A stretch of 64,000 bases of DNA, from positions 186,001 to 250,000 of the forward strand of contig NZ_JBDWXV010000008.1 of the NCBI RefSeq assembly GCF_039982735.1, given 5' to 3'. Position numbers and translations under genes: made by a program. The notes beneath the pieces are model-generated. The model was given only the letters and a program-made list of their open reading frames with translations. It did not search any database and was not told the DNA's origin. Shown here piece after piece: positions 42,959-51,558 of the stretch (its first letter is position 1; each line of letters begins with the position of its first letter). Source of the DNA: Saccharospirillum sp039982735 (GTDB taxonomy: Bacteria > Pseudomonadota > Gammaproteobacteria > Pseudomonadales > Natronospirillaceae).

Positions 42959-44650
42959 TTACTGGCGCGGATGCCCCAGCCCTGAATTCATGGAATTCAG
43001 AATGTGGCCGTTGTCCGCATCAATTTCCCAGGCAAAGAGACCACCCAGGTTGTTTTGCAGGACGTAGTTGCCCTTGGCTTCAACGGAGCGCTGGGTATCG
43101 AAAGTCAGCAGTTTTCCGTCGGCATAGTTCCAGGCGTAACTGCCCTGGGCAATGTCATCCCAGAAGACCTGATAGCCGTTGATACCGGAACCAGATGGGC
43201 CGCCCATCACCTCGGCTTCAATCTCCTTGTAATCCTGAATGCCCGCTTCCCAGCTGCCTTCAATGGCTCCGCCACCGGTGCCTGTGAAGGGGTAATCGGG
43301 CTGGCCACCGCTGACGCCTTTCCAGCCACGACCGTACATGGCAACCCCCAGGCTCAGCTTCTGCGGCGGCACATTTTCACTGAGCATGTACTGCACGGCT
43401 TCGTGGGCGCTGAAGCCTTGCATGGCGGCATCGGGTGCCGGGTACAGGCCGGTCTGGTGGCCCAGCACGTTATTCCAGGCGCCGTAGTAGTCGTAGGTCA
43501 TCAGGTTGATGTGATCCATCACCTGGGCGGCATCTGCCCAGCCGTCGCCGATGGCCTGTAATTTCTCAACACCACCGCTCATGGCTGCGGTCAGCTGATA
43601 TTGACGGCCCGTTTCGGCCTCCAGCTCATCCAGTGCGACGCGCAATTCCTGCATCAGGGTCACGAAACCCTGGCCGTCGGCAGCGCTGCCAAGAGCGGGG
43701 TTGGCGCCACCACCACCGGGAAATTCCCAGTCGATGTCGATGCCATCGAAGAAGTCATACTGGCGAATGAAGCCGATCATCGACTCAATAAAGATGGCGC
43801 GTGCGGCCGGGTCTGTTCCAATATCATAAAGCGGATCCGACAGCGTCCAGCCGCCAACGGAGGGCAGGATGGTAATATCGGGGTGCGCCTGTTTCAGACG
43901 GTACAACTGAGCAAAGGTACCGCGGACCGGCTGGTCCCAGCGGTCATTCGGATAGGATTTTTCCAGTGCGGCAAACTTGTCGTGCACCACCACTTCGTAA
44001 TCCTGCTTGCCACTGCACTGGCTCTGCAGCGCGCTGTAACCACTCGGATTGGCGTCGGCCAGCGACTGGTTCGGCCCGCAAATCGGAATAAAGCCGTAAT
44101 AAAGATGCGTGATGTTTTCAGCCGGTATATCCGCTGGCTGATAATCGCGACCGTAAATGCCCCATTCGACGAAATAAGCGCCCACCTGTTTGCCACTTTC
44201 GCCGGTGTCATAGGGCTGGTTGTTTTGCTCCAGCGGGTGCGGCCAGCCAGTCATGTCGAGGTCGGCCGGGTCCCAGCTGCCGGAGTCATCATCGTCATCG
44301 CCGCTGCCGGCGACGGTAACCGTGGTTGCACCACTGGCAATGCACCCACTGTCATTGCACAACTCCACCACTAGCTCGTGACTGCCAGCGGCCAGATCGA
44401 CCGTACAGCTGGCGTTCTGCGGGTTCGGGTCATTGCGGGTAAGACTGCTTTGGCAAATTGGATTACCGTTATCCGACAGGGTCCAGGAAGAACCGTTTTC
44501 ACCCCACCAGAGATTCCAGACGATGTTGGTATTGCTGCCATCGTCAACGCTGGCGGGTAACCAACCCAGGTTGGGTTGTGCAGGTGCAGCCATCAGGCCG
44601 GTACTCAACAGGGTTGTGGCAAAACCCAATAAGACTCGTTGATGCTTCAT
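42959..44650 (-). CDS. Secreted chitinase, GH18, Serratia ChiA-like
   Basis: 563 residues from the ATG at 44650, with AAGGAAGG upstream. Signal peptide (about 1-21, ending LMAA), an N-terminal Fn3-like ChiA domain (about 25-115: WNLWWGENGSSWTL, CTVDLAAGSHELVVELC), an Asp/Ser linker (about 117-125), and the GH18 barrel with ILPSVGGWTLSDP and FFDGIDIDWEFPGG (catalytic Glu309). The tyrosine-rich MTYDYYGAW and the C-terminal LGGLFAWEIDADNG are also typical. The ChiA group usually works from the reducing end as a processive exo-chitinase, complementing the other enzyme. Confidence 0.94.
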   Translation of the reverse strand: MKHQRVLLGFATTLLSTGLMAAPAQPNLGWLPASVDDGSNTNIVWNLWWGENGSSWTLSDNGNPICQSSLTRNDPNPQNASCTVDLAAGSHELVVELCNDSGCIASGATTVTVAGSGDDDDDSGSWDPADLDMTGWPHPLEQNNQPYDTGESGKQVGAYFVEWGIYGRDYQPADIPAENITHLYYGFIPICGPNQSLADANPSGYSALQSQCSGKQDYEVVVHDKFAALEKSYPNDRWDQPVRGTFAQLYRLKQAHPDITILPSVGGWTLSDPLYDIGTDPAARAIFIESMIGFIRQYDFFDGIDIDWEFPGGGGANPALGSAADGQGFVTLMQELRVALDELEAETGRQYQLTAAMSGGVEKLQAIGDGWADAAQVMDHINLMTYDYYGAWNNVLGHQTGLYPAPDAAMQGFSAHEAVQYMLSENVPPQKLSLGVAMYGRGWKGVSGGQPDYPFTGTGGGAIEGSWEAGIQDYKEIEAEVMGGPSGSGINGYQVFWDDIAQGSYAWNYADGKLLTFDTQRSVEAKGNYVLQNNLGGLFAWEIDADNGHILNSMNSGLGHPRQ

Positions 44651-45078
44651 AATATGAACCTTCCTTTTGTTATTGTTCGTTTGGCCAAGTGATCTCAGCT
44701 CGCTCAATCAATATAACCAATCTAATACCTTTAGAGACTGGATGATCAAAATATAGACACCAATTGGGGTGGTTCGAAAAACAAACCACTGAATTTTGTT
44801 AGCCAATTCACACTTTAGGCCGATAAAATCGGAATTTAAGCCAACCATCACCCAGCAGAAACGTTTCGTTCTAAAAATAATACCAATCTAGACCCTTACT
44901 AAGGTAAGCGGATTGGGTCAGAGCCATGCCAGGATGATTTCAATCGACTTGTTGCTGAACATCACAGGCCAGGCGACCGGAGAAACGCAATCAGCATAAA
45001 AATCGTTAAGAACATTGAAGAAGGCAGGGTGAGAGGCGGGGTACTGGCAACGCCGGAGGTGTTAAAAATTAACAAGGC
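44651..45078. other. A+T-rich upstream region of the chitinase pair
   Basis: 428 bases between the chitinase start and the stop of the P-loop kinase gene, both on the minus strand. It is clearly A+T-richer than its surroundings. It contains two copies of ACCAATCTA (about 44715-44723 and 44882-44890); around the second copy is a palindrome CCAATC-N22-GATTGG (44883-44916) enclosing a small CTTAC/GTAAG hairpin. These are good candidates for regulator sites of the chitinase genes. No coding sequence was found. Confidence 0.5.
44883..44916. promoter_or_regulatory. Nested palindrome upstream of the chitinase genes
   Basis: Outer halves CCAATC (44883-44888) and GATTGG (44911-44916) enclose an inner stem CTTAC/GTAAG with loop TAAG. 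It lies about 235 bases upstream of the ChiA-like start. Operator or upstream activator site is a guess from symmetry and position. Confidence 0.4.
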
Positions 45079-45606
45079 TTACTCGGAACGCCCCTGACAA
45101 TAAAACTGATAGAACTGCTTCAATTCGCGGGGGCTACGCAAATGATGTACCGAAACGCCGGGCTTCTGCCTGGCCAGTAACGAGCGTAAATAAGGGCGCG
45201 TCGTACGGTGGATATGCCAAATAATCCTGAGCATGGGGATCAGTTTTGCCAGCGGCTGACAACCCTCTGCCCACCCGGCTGGCCTCACAAACACCGATTT
45301 CACACCGCGTTTGATGGCCCACCAATAATGCACGGCGATTGGAAAATCGAGGTAAACGATGGCATCGGAGCGTGCAAACCGGTCGGCTATGGTTGAGTCA
45401 TAGCCAACCCCCTCGATGATCCAGGACTCCCTGGCCACCAAATCATCGTGAGCTTGCTGAAAAGCCTCTTCAGAAACAGCCTGCCAATCGGGCTGCCAGA
45501 TCACCTGGTCCAGATGATGGACGGGCAGGCCAGTGCGCCTGCCAAGCGCCAGAGCCAGGGTCGACTTCCCGGCACCGCCATTTCCAATGATGGTGACTTT
45601 ATTCAT
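45079..45606 (-). CDS. Adenylate-kinase-like P-loop NTPase (FlaR/topology-modulation type)
   Basis: 175 residues from the ATG at 45606, preceded by AAGGCG. The P-loop IIGNGGAGKSTLALALG is at residues 5-21, followed by LPVHHLDQVIWQPDW and the Walker B/lid region SDAIVYLDFPIAVHYWWAIKRGV. Members of this family are annotated as DNA topology modulation protein (FlaR) or small-molecule kinases; the substrate is unknown. It lies between orn and the chitinases without obvious partners. Confidence 0.8.
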   Translation of the reverse strand: MNKVTIIGNGGAGKSTLALALGRRTGLPVHHLDQVIWQPDWQAVSEEAFQQAHDDLVARESWIIEGVGYDSTIADRFARSDAIVYLDFPIAVHYWWAIKRGVKSVFVRPAGWAEGCQPLAKLIPMLRIIWHIHRTTRPYLRSLLARQKPGVSVHHLRSPRELKQFYQFYCQGRSE

Positions 45607-45698
45607 AACGCCTTGTATCCACCCCCTGCCCATAACTAGCCCTGATGAACAGACATGGGCCCGGACCAGGCATAAACAACAGGCGCTGTTTGAACCGG

Positions 45699-46244
45699 TC
45701 AGTCCAACCGAATGAAATGCTCACGGTAGTGCTTCAATTCACCGATGGATTCCAGAATATCATCCAGCGCCCGGTGGCTACCTTTCTTCTGAAAACCATC
45801 CAACACCTCGGGGCGCCAGCGGCGGGCCAGTTCTTTCAGCGTGGAAACATCGATATTTCGGTAGTGGCAAAACGCATCGAGGTGCGGCATGTAACGCACC
45901 AGAAACCGCCGGTCCTGCCAGATTGAGTTACCGCACAGTGGCGACGCTCCCGGCTCCACCCACTCTTTCAGAAACGCCAGGGTTTCCGCTTCGGCCATCG
46001 CATCGGACAGCGTGCTGTCTTTCACTCGCTGAGTCAGGCCGGATTCGCCGTGGTGTGTCGTGCACCACTCGTCCATCGCATCGAGCGCTTCATCGCTCTG
46101 GTGAACCACCAGGTTCGGGCCTTCGGCGATGACATTCAGGTCTTTATCGGTCACGACGGTAGCGATCTCGATAATGCGGTCGGTATCCGGATTCAGGCCG
46201 GTCATTTCCAGGTCGACCCAGATCAGGTTCGATTTTTTATCCAT
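45699..46244 (-). CDS. orn: Oligoribonuclease
   Basis: DEDDh exonuclease that degrades 2-5 nucleotide RNA and linear pGpG, thereby ending c-di-GMP turnover. 181 residues. DEDDh motifs: WVDLEMTGLNPDTD (Asp, Glu), LCGNSIWQDRRFL (Asp) and HRALDDILESI (His, Asp). It is divergent from rsgA, as in E. coli and pseudomonads. A diguanylate cyclase gene lies about 4 kb downstream. Confidence 0.97.
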   Translation of the reverse strand: MDKKSNLIWVDLEMTGLNPDTDRIIEIATVVTDKDLNVIAEGPNLVVHQSDEALDAMDEWCTTHHGESGLTQRVKDSTLSDAMAEAETLAFLKEWVEPGASPLCGNSIWQDRRFLVRYMPHLDAFCHYRNIDVSTLKELARRWRPEVLDGFQKKGSHRALDDILESIGELKHYREHFIRLD

Positions 46245-46329
46245 CTCAAATAGCCTTTTGTGCCCCCCGAAAGGGGTTTAGGGAGTAGAATGTGGCTAGA
46301 GTATAACTTAAGAGAAGCACCGTCGATTC

Positions 46330-47349
46330 ATGAGTAAACGCAAGCTGACCCGTCAGCAACAACACCGAATACAGAAAGTACAGGACGAACGACTGGCTCG
46401 TGCCCAGAAAAAGGCCGACAAAATCGAATCCCAACTGGAAGGCGGTGAGCTGGGCGAAGCACGGCGCGGGCTCATAATCGCGCACTACGGCATAACCACC
46501 GAGGTGGAAGCCGAAGATGGCACCACAGTACGCTGCCACAAACGCAGCAACCTGCCCCCGCTGGTGACCGGCGATCAGGTCATTTGGCAGCCAGACCCGC
46601 AGGAAGGCGGCGTTATCGTCGCCACCGAAGAACGCCGCACCCTGCTTAGCCGACCCGATTCACGCGGCCAGCTGCGGCCAGTCGCTTCCAACATCGATCG
46701 AATCATCATCGTCGCGGCGCCCACGCCACGTACACCGGCCAACCTGATCGACCGCTATCTGGTCGCCGCCGCCCACGATGAGATTCACCCCATCATCCTG
46801 CTGAACAAATCCGACCAGCTCGATCAGGCACCGGACATGGTGCGGGAAATGGAAGAATACCGGGAACTCGGTTACGAGACCCACGCCGTCTCAGCCCAGA
46901 CCGAAGAAGGCATGCAGGCCATTCGCGCCCTGGTGGCCGAGGGCAACTCGGTTTTCGTGGGTCAGTCTGGTGTGGGCAAATCGTCCATCATCGCCGCCCT
47001 GCTGCCCGATGAAGTCATTCGCGTGGGCGCCATCTCCGAAGCCACCGGCAAGGGCAAGCACACCACCACAACGGCGGCGCTGTACCACATCCCCGGCGCA
47101 GGTAACCTGATCGACAGCCCCGGCATTCGCGAGTTCGGGCTCTGGCACGTTGAAACCGACAGCCTGTTCCAGGGCTTTCCAGAGCTCGACGACGCGGCCG
47201 GACGATGCAAATTCCGTGACTGCGCGCACGAAACCGAACCAGGTTGCGCGGTACGGGCCGCAGTGGAATCCGGTAAACTGCTACCCAGACGCTACCACAG
47301 CTTTCTGTCGATACGGGACTCACTGAACGAAGTATCGATGCGAAACTGA
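46330..47349 (+). CDS. rsgA: Small ribosomal subunit biogenesis GTPase RsgA
   Basis: Circularly permuted GTPase that checks late 30S maturation. 339 residues: an N-terminal OB domain (about 40-105), then the permuted GTPase with NKSD (G4) ahead of GQSGVGKSSIIAAL (G1) and DSPGIREFGL (G3), and a zinc-binding end with CKFRDCAHETEPGC. It is followed 29 bases later by a small gene on the same strand, probably in one transcript. Confidence 0.97.
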   Translation: MSKRKLTRQQQHRIQKVQDERLARAQKKADKIESQLEGGELGEARRGLIIAHYGITTEVEAEDGTTVRCHKRSNLPPLVTGDQVIWQPDPQEGGVIVATEERRTLLSRPDSRGQLRPVASNIDRIIIVAAPTPRTPANLIDRYLVAAAHDEIHPIILLNKSDQLDQAPDMVREMEEYRELGYETHAVSAQTEEGMQAIRALVAEGNSVFVGQSGVGKSSIIAALLPDEVIRVGAISEATGKGKHTTTTAALYHIPGAGNLIDSPGIREFGLWHVETDSLFQGFPELDDAAGRCKFRDCAHETEPGCAVRAAVESGKLLPRRYHSFLSIRDSLNEVSMRN

Positions 47350-47378
47350 GCTTTCACTGACTTGGGAGGGAATCGCCC

Positions 47379-47879
47379 ATGACCGAACGCAATGACACCG
47401 GTGTGATTCGACTGAACACTCTGGACGACTTCATCGAACACAGCCGCGAACTGATCAACCAGACAGGCCGTGAACTGACCGTACTGAGCACCGACCTCGA
47501 CCGCGACTGGCTGGGCAGCGATGCCGTCACCGACGCCCTGCGCCAATTTGCCATACGTAACCGGCGCAGCAAGGTTCGCATTCTGGTTACCGAGACCGAT
47601 CCGGTTGTGAAAGGGCGCCATGCCTGGCTCGACTTGATAAAACGGCTGTCGCGCATCGAAATCCGGGTGATCAAGCCCGAAATTCTCGACACCGAACCCA
47701 TGAAAGGCACCTTTGTGCTCAGTGATCGCAGCGGCCTGGTGTACCGGAATTCAGAAACCGGCTACATCGGTTTTGCCCATTACGACGATAGAGCCACCGT
47801 GCGCCAGCAGCTCGATGTATTCGATCAATACTGGCGCTACAGCGAAGAGTCGCCAGAGTTCAGGCACCTGGCATTGTAA
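47379..47879 (+). CDS. Conserved protein of the DUF7931 type
   Basis: 166 residues, no signal peptide or membrane segment. The sequence (STDLDRDWLGSDAVTDALRQFA, KVRILVTETDPVVKGRHAWLDL, LVYRNSETGYIGFAHYDDRA) looks like an alpha/beta, phospholipase-D-like fold without the HKD catalytic motifs. Such genes often follow rsgA or related genes in gammaproteobacteria; the function is unknown to me. It is likely cotranscribed with rsgA, and a rho-independent terminator follows at 47940-47967. Confidence 0.8.
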   Translation: MTERNDTGVIRLNTLDDFIEHSRELINQTGRELTVLSTDLDRDWLGSDAVTDALRQFAIRNRRSKVRILVTETDPVVKGRHAWLDLIKRLSRIEIRVIKPEILDTEPMKGTFVLSDRSGLVYRNSETGYIGFAHYDDRATVRQQLDVFDQYWRYSEESPEFRHLAL

Positions 47880-47923
47880 TACCGCAAACGATGGTCAGTG
47901 CCTCGGGTGAGCGCGAGCCCTTG

Positions 47924-49633
47924 CTAACCGTCGCGACTGACCCGGTTTGAGTACCGAACCGGGTTTTCCAACTGCCAGACAGACTCCTGCTCCGGAAGTG
48001 GCATCACAAATCGCTTCAACTGAGGGGTCGCGCGGCAAATATCGGGCTGAGTGCGAACCACCTCGACTTCATCTCCTTTCACCCTCAACAGCAGATGGTT
48101 CTCTTGCGTGCAGCCATTCGACATGACTGAGAATTCGAGGCCTTGCTCCGAGATGGTGGGGTTGAAGACCACTTCCGGGGGTTCGGATGAAAAGGGGTTG
48201 GAAGAGCAGGCGGTGAGGCCCAACGTTGAAAGCAGTAGCAAGGCCAGAGGGCCTTTACGAGTTCTGCGAAACAATACCAATGGTGCGGCAAGCAGGAGCC
48301 ACCAGGGTGACATCGCGCCTCCTCCTCCGCTGAATCGTTGCCCACCCGTTGCCTTAGAAACTGAAGCCAGAAGCGTTACCTCCAGTAATTCGCTTTCTAC
48401 CTGAAATTGGAAAGGTCTTCTGTAGGTACCCACACTGGACAAATTCGCTTCAAATTGAATCGTGCAACTACTCCCATTGGCCAACGTGCCGATACATCCG
48501 TTGCCGATCATGTTCAGCCCATTGGGCAATTGAGAAAAATTAAAATTGCTAACATCGACTGGCCCGCCCGATGTATTGGTAAAGGTCCAGCTTCTAGTTG
48601 AAGACAGGGTTTCAGAGGCCGAACCAAAATTTACAGATAAGGGAAAATCCAATTCGTCCAGGATGTTTCGTGCCGCAGCGTTGATCCAGGGGCGCATGGC
48701 AGCTACATCGGTATAAACACCATTTGCAGAGGCACAAGCGGCGCCCCAGCTGACAATCCCCACCTGAGGACCACCATCAAAAAAGAGTGGGCCACCACTA
48801 TCACCCTGGCAGGAGTCTTTCCCATCTATCGGCGAGAATTCATTCGGTACACCAGCACACAACATTGTGTTATCAACGTAACTTGAGCCATAGTCATCGC
48901 ATGCAGAATCTAGTTTGGCGGGAACATCAACCTGTAGTAACTCAGCACTGGGAATGGTTTCAACTTGCTGATCGATGGCATTCTGCAGTGTGTCTGTATT
49001 GCCATGACCAATTACTCGCACCAAATCGCCAATATTTGTATTCCAGTCATCAGTCGTGTTGGTGATCTCTATGCCTGTAAAAGTATCGCTGGTGTCAGCC
49101 CCAACATAAATAAGTGCCACATCATTGTTAAAACTACCTGAAACATAAGCGGGATGAATGTAGATCTTGCTTCGAGGGGATGCCAACTGAATTTCATTAT
49201 TGGCGTCATACGCAAGAAATCCCGTAAAGTCTTGATCATCGAAGCCTGCAGGCGGGGTATCCAAATCATTCGATGTTGCACACGAGACGCTACCGGCGAA
49301 CAGTAACTTGCAGTATTCATACCTCATGTCATCTGAGTTATTCCCGATCAACACCGAGAAATCCGTCGAGTTGGAAATGTCGTCAACGCAATGGGCTGCT
49401 GTCAACACCAGACCATTGCCAATATATGACGCACCACAGACCGGATTCCAGTGCTCATCTGCAATTCCACCAGACCATGAATACTCTTTCATCAATGCAG
49501 TAAAAAATGGGTAGCTCCCGTCGGCCACAGGATCGCCATTGATAATCCTTGGCTGAACATCCTCCGCCCAAGCCACATTAGCAGCCCCAATCAACACCAG
49601 CCCAACCACAACCGCTTTCACACTGCTACGCAC
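47924..49633 (-). CDS. Trypsin-like serine protease with GlyGly-CTERM signal, fused to a lipoprotein-like tail
   Basis: 569 residues from a GTG at 49633 (GGGAGTAGGG upstream). Order: signal peptide (about 1-23, ending AWA), an S1 trypsin domain with RIINGDPVADGSYP, LTAAHC (His81), NNDVALIYV (Asp171) and CQGDSGGPLF (Ser279), a beta-sandwich anchor domain (about 330-425), then SGGGGAMSPWWLLLAAPLVLFRRTRKG (436-461 region), a GlyGly-CTERM sorting signal of the kind cut by rhombosortase. It does not end there: PLALLLLSTLGLTAC follows, a lipobox with Cys476, then about 93 residues of a soluble domain. A GGAGGAGGAGG tract precedes an in-frame ATG at 48311-48313. Confidence 0.85.
   Translation of the reverse strand: MRSSVKAVVVGLVLIGAANVAWAEDVQPRIINGDPVADGSYPFFTALMKEYSWSGGIADEHWNPVCGASYIGNGLVLTAAHCVDDISNSTDFSVLIGNNSDDMRYEYCKLLFAGSVSCATSNDLDTPPAGFDDQDFTGFLAYDANNEIQLASPRSKIYIHPAYVSGSFNNDVALIYVGADTSDTFTGIEITNTTDDWNTNIGDLVRVIGHGNTDTLQNAIDQQVETIPSAELLQVDVPAKLDSACDDYGSSYVDNTMLCAGVPNEFSPIDGKDSCQGDSGGPLFFDGGPQVGIVSWGAACASANGVYTDVAAMRPWINAAARNILDELDFPLSVNFGSASETLSSTRSWTFTNTSGGPVDVSNFNFSQLPNGLNMIGNGCIGTLANGSSCTIQFEANLSSVGTYRRPFQFQVESELLEVTLLASVSKATGGQRFSGGGGAMSPWWLLLAAPLVLFRRTRKGPLALLLLSTLGLTACSSNPFSSEPPEVVFNPTISEQGLEFSVMSNGCTQENHLLLRVKGDEVEVVRTQPDICRATPQLKRFVMPLPEQESVWQLENPVRYSNRVSRDG
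47940..47967 (+). terminator. Rho-independent terminator inside the 3' end of the convergent protease gene
   Basis: Stem ACCCGGTT/AACCGGGT (8 bp) with a 9-base loop, followed by TTTT on the plus strand. It ends the rsgA operon but lies within the last codons of the minus-strand protease gene, so the two transcripts must overlap at their 3' ends. Confidence 0.75.
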
Positions 49634-49885
49634 ATCCCTACTCCCACAAGGCAATACCCTTAGAATAATCCAATAGTGGCACCCCAGCCATGCCAAACCT
49701 CGTAAAAAGCGAACCGGTCGTCAGGATAAATCCGCCTGACATCCAATTCCGGTAGACTCCCGGGAGCTCGGATACCACCTCGGGTTAGCCAGTCTGCGTT
49801 TACAGGGCTATCCTTTAGTCAGTAGTGTGGTTGCTATCCTTGCTACCAAGGCTCCCTATACCCACCAAAGGTACAGCAAATCGTC

Positions 49886-50821
49886 ATGAAGTCCGACAAC
49901 GGCTCAACGTCACTCGCTGCGCTGATCCCCACGCTGAAGCAGCTCTTTGAAGGCAGTGGCAGCATGGTGTGCCTCTACGACGAGGCAGATACCCTTGTCT
50001 ATGCCAATAACATCTTTTATGAAGTGACCACTCTGCCTGCTGGTTCACTCCCTACCTGGCGCGACATGATTCGGGAAAGCCACCGCTCAAACAAAGGCCT
50101 GCTGATCGAGACAGACGACATCGAAGACTGGCTGGCCCGTGCCGAGCAACGGCGCAGAAGCGTTCCCTATCGCCAGTTTGAGATCGATACCGTCGATGGC
50201 CGCTGGATTCTGATGTCAGAAACCGTGATCCCAAAGGTGGGGGTTTTGGGCATTGGTGTCGATATCACGCGGGCCAAACACACCACCACTCTCCTTCAAC
50301 ATGAGTATCAACAGGCCCTGGTAGAAGCCGAAACAGATGCACTGACCCGAATGGGTAACCGGCGCGCGCTCGACCGCTTGCGTCGACTGCTCACGCTGAA
50401 TGGCCAGAACCGGGTCATTTCTGCCCTTATGATCGATATCGACTGGTTCAAGCCCTACAACGACAGCCTGGGTCATTTGCAGGGCGATGAGTGCCTGCGC
50501 ACCATTGCCGACGTTATTCGATCGGGATTTCGCTCTGAAGAGGCGTATCCGCTGCGTATTGGCGGCGAGGAGTTTCTGATTCTGATGGTCGATGCCGACC
50601 TGCAGTCCGCCACCCAGGTAGCCCGGCGTATTCTGCGCAACATTCGCAGCCGGGCCATTCCGCACCCGGCCAGTGAGGTCGGCCATGTCACCCTGAGCAT
50701 CGGGGTGGCCTCCGGCACGGTGACCGATGAGGCCAGCATCTCAACCCTACTGGATGAGGCCGATAAAGCCCTGTATCAGTCGAAACACACGGGTAGAGAC
50801 CAGGTAACCCTGGCCTCATAA
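49886..50821 (+). CDS. PAS-GGDEF diguanylate cyclase
   Basis: 311 residues, cytosolic. An N-terminal PAS-like domain (about 20-130, MVCLYDEADTLVYANNIFYEVT) precedes a GGDEF domain with DALTRMGNRRALD, MIDIDWFKPYNDSLGHLQGDECL and an intact active site GGEEF (226-230), so c-di-GMP synthesis is expected. The RxxD inhibitory site normally five residues before the motif is not present (the residues there are SEEA). It stands alone. Stop codons of this gene and the convergent racemase are four bases apart. Confidence 0.93.
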   Translation: MKSDNGSTSLAALIPTLKQLFEGSGSMVCLYDEADTLVYANNIFYEVTTLPAGSLPTWRDMIRESHRSNKGLLIETDDIEDWLARAEQRRRSVPYRQFEIDTVDGRWILMSETVIPKVGVLGIGVDITRAKHTTTLLQHEYQQALVEAETDALTRMGNRRALDRLRRLLTLNGQNRVISALMIDIDWFKPYNDSLGHLQGDECLRTIADVIRSGFRSEEAYPLRIGGEEFLILMVDADLQSATQVARRILRNIRSRAIPHPASEVGHVTLSIGVASGTVTDEASISTLLDEADKALYQSKHTGRDQVTLAS

Positions 50822-50825
50822 CCTG

Positions 50826-51515
50826 TTAACCAAGCGCGTGCTCTACTGCCTGCTCGGCGTGGATACGCGTGGTGTCGTAAAGCGGAACCGGTGTATGGGC
50901 CTGCTGAATCAACAGACCGATCTCGGTACACCCTAGAATCACCCCCTGGGCACCGCTCGCCGCCAAATCGTCCACAACCGCCAGATATTCGGCCCGGGAA
51001 GGCTCACTGATGACGCCCTGGCACAGTTCTTCGTAGATAACCTGATGAATGCGCTCCCGTTGCTTTGCATTGGGTGTCAGCACTTCAATGCCTTTGGCTT
51101 CCAGCCGTTCCCGGTAAAACGCCTGCTCCATGGTAAAACGGGTGCCAAGCAAACCAATGCGGTCGATGCCTGCATTCAGCAGCACCTGAGCCGTGGCATC
51201 GGCGATGTGCAGCAGGGGAATACCAATGGCGGCTTCGATTTGTGGGGCGACCTTGTGCATGGTGTTGGTGCCTATCAGCAGCACTTCGGCCCCGGCAGAT
51301 TCAACTGACTGGGCAGCAGCCGACAAGATCCGCGCGGTTTCATCCCAGTTGCCCTGGTGTTGAAGGGCCTCGATCTCGGCAAAATCGACGCTGTACAGCA
51401 CCACTTTGGCCGAGTGCAGGCCACCCAGGGCGGTCTTGACGTTTTCGTTCAACAACCGGTAATAGGTCTGGGTCGATTCCCAACTCATGCCGCCCAACAG
51501 GCCAATGGTTTTCAT
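50826..51515 (-). CDS. Aspartate/glutamate racemase family protein
   Basis: 229 residues with the two-domain Asp/Glu racemase fold: IGLLGGMSWEST at the N-terminus, LLIGTNTMHKVA (first catalytic position, here Thr) and VILGCTEIGLL (second, Cys). The Thr/Cys combination, instead of Cys/Cys, is that of YgeA-type broad-specificity amino-acid racemases. It could supply D-amino acids or act on L-Asp/L-Glu; the substrate is not determined by context. Confidence 0.87.
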   Translation of the reverse strand: MKTIGLLGGMSWESTQTYYRLLNENVKTALGGLHSAKVVLYSVDFAEIEALQHQGNWDETARILSAAAQSVESAGAEVLLIGTNTMHKVAPQIEAAIGIPLLHIADATAQVLLNAGIDRIGLLGTRFTMEQAFYRERLEAKGIEVLTPNAKQRERIHQVIYEELCQGVISEPSRAEYLAVVDDLAASGAQGVILGCTEIGLLIQQAHTPVPLYDTTRIHAEQAVEHALG

Positions 51516-51558
51516 ACTCAGGCTCCCTTTCCTGCGTTAGTAGCGAGTTTTACAATTG

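Noticed and set aside
47924..49633. Frameshift or missed stop as the cause of the protease-lipoprotein fusion
   Set aside because: The frame is continuous with good codon use on both sides and no homopolymer at the junction, so I treat it as a real fusion, though comparison with relatives is needed.
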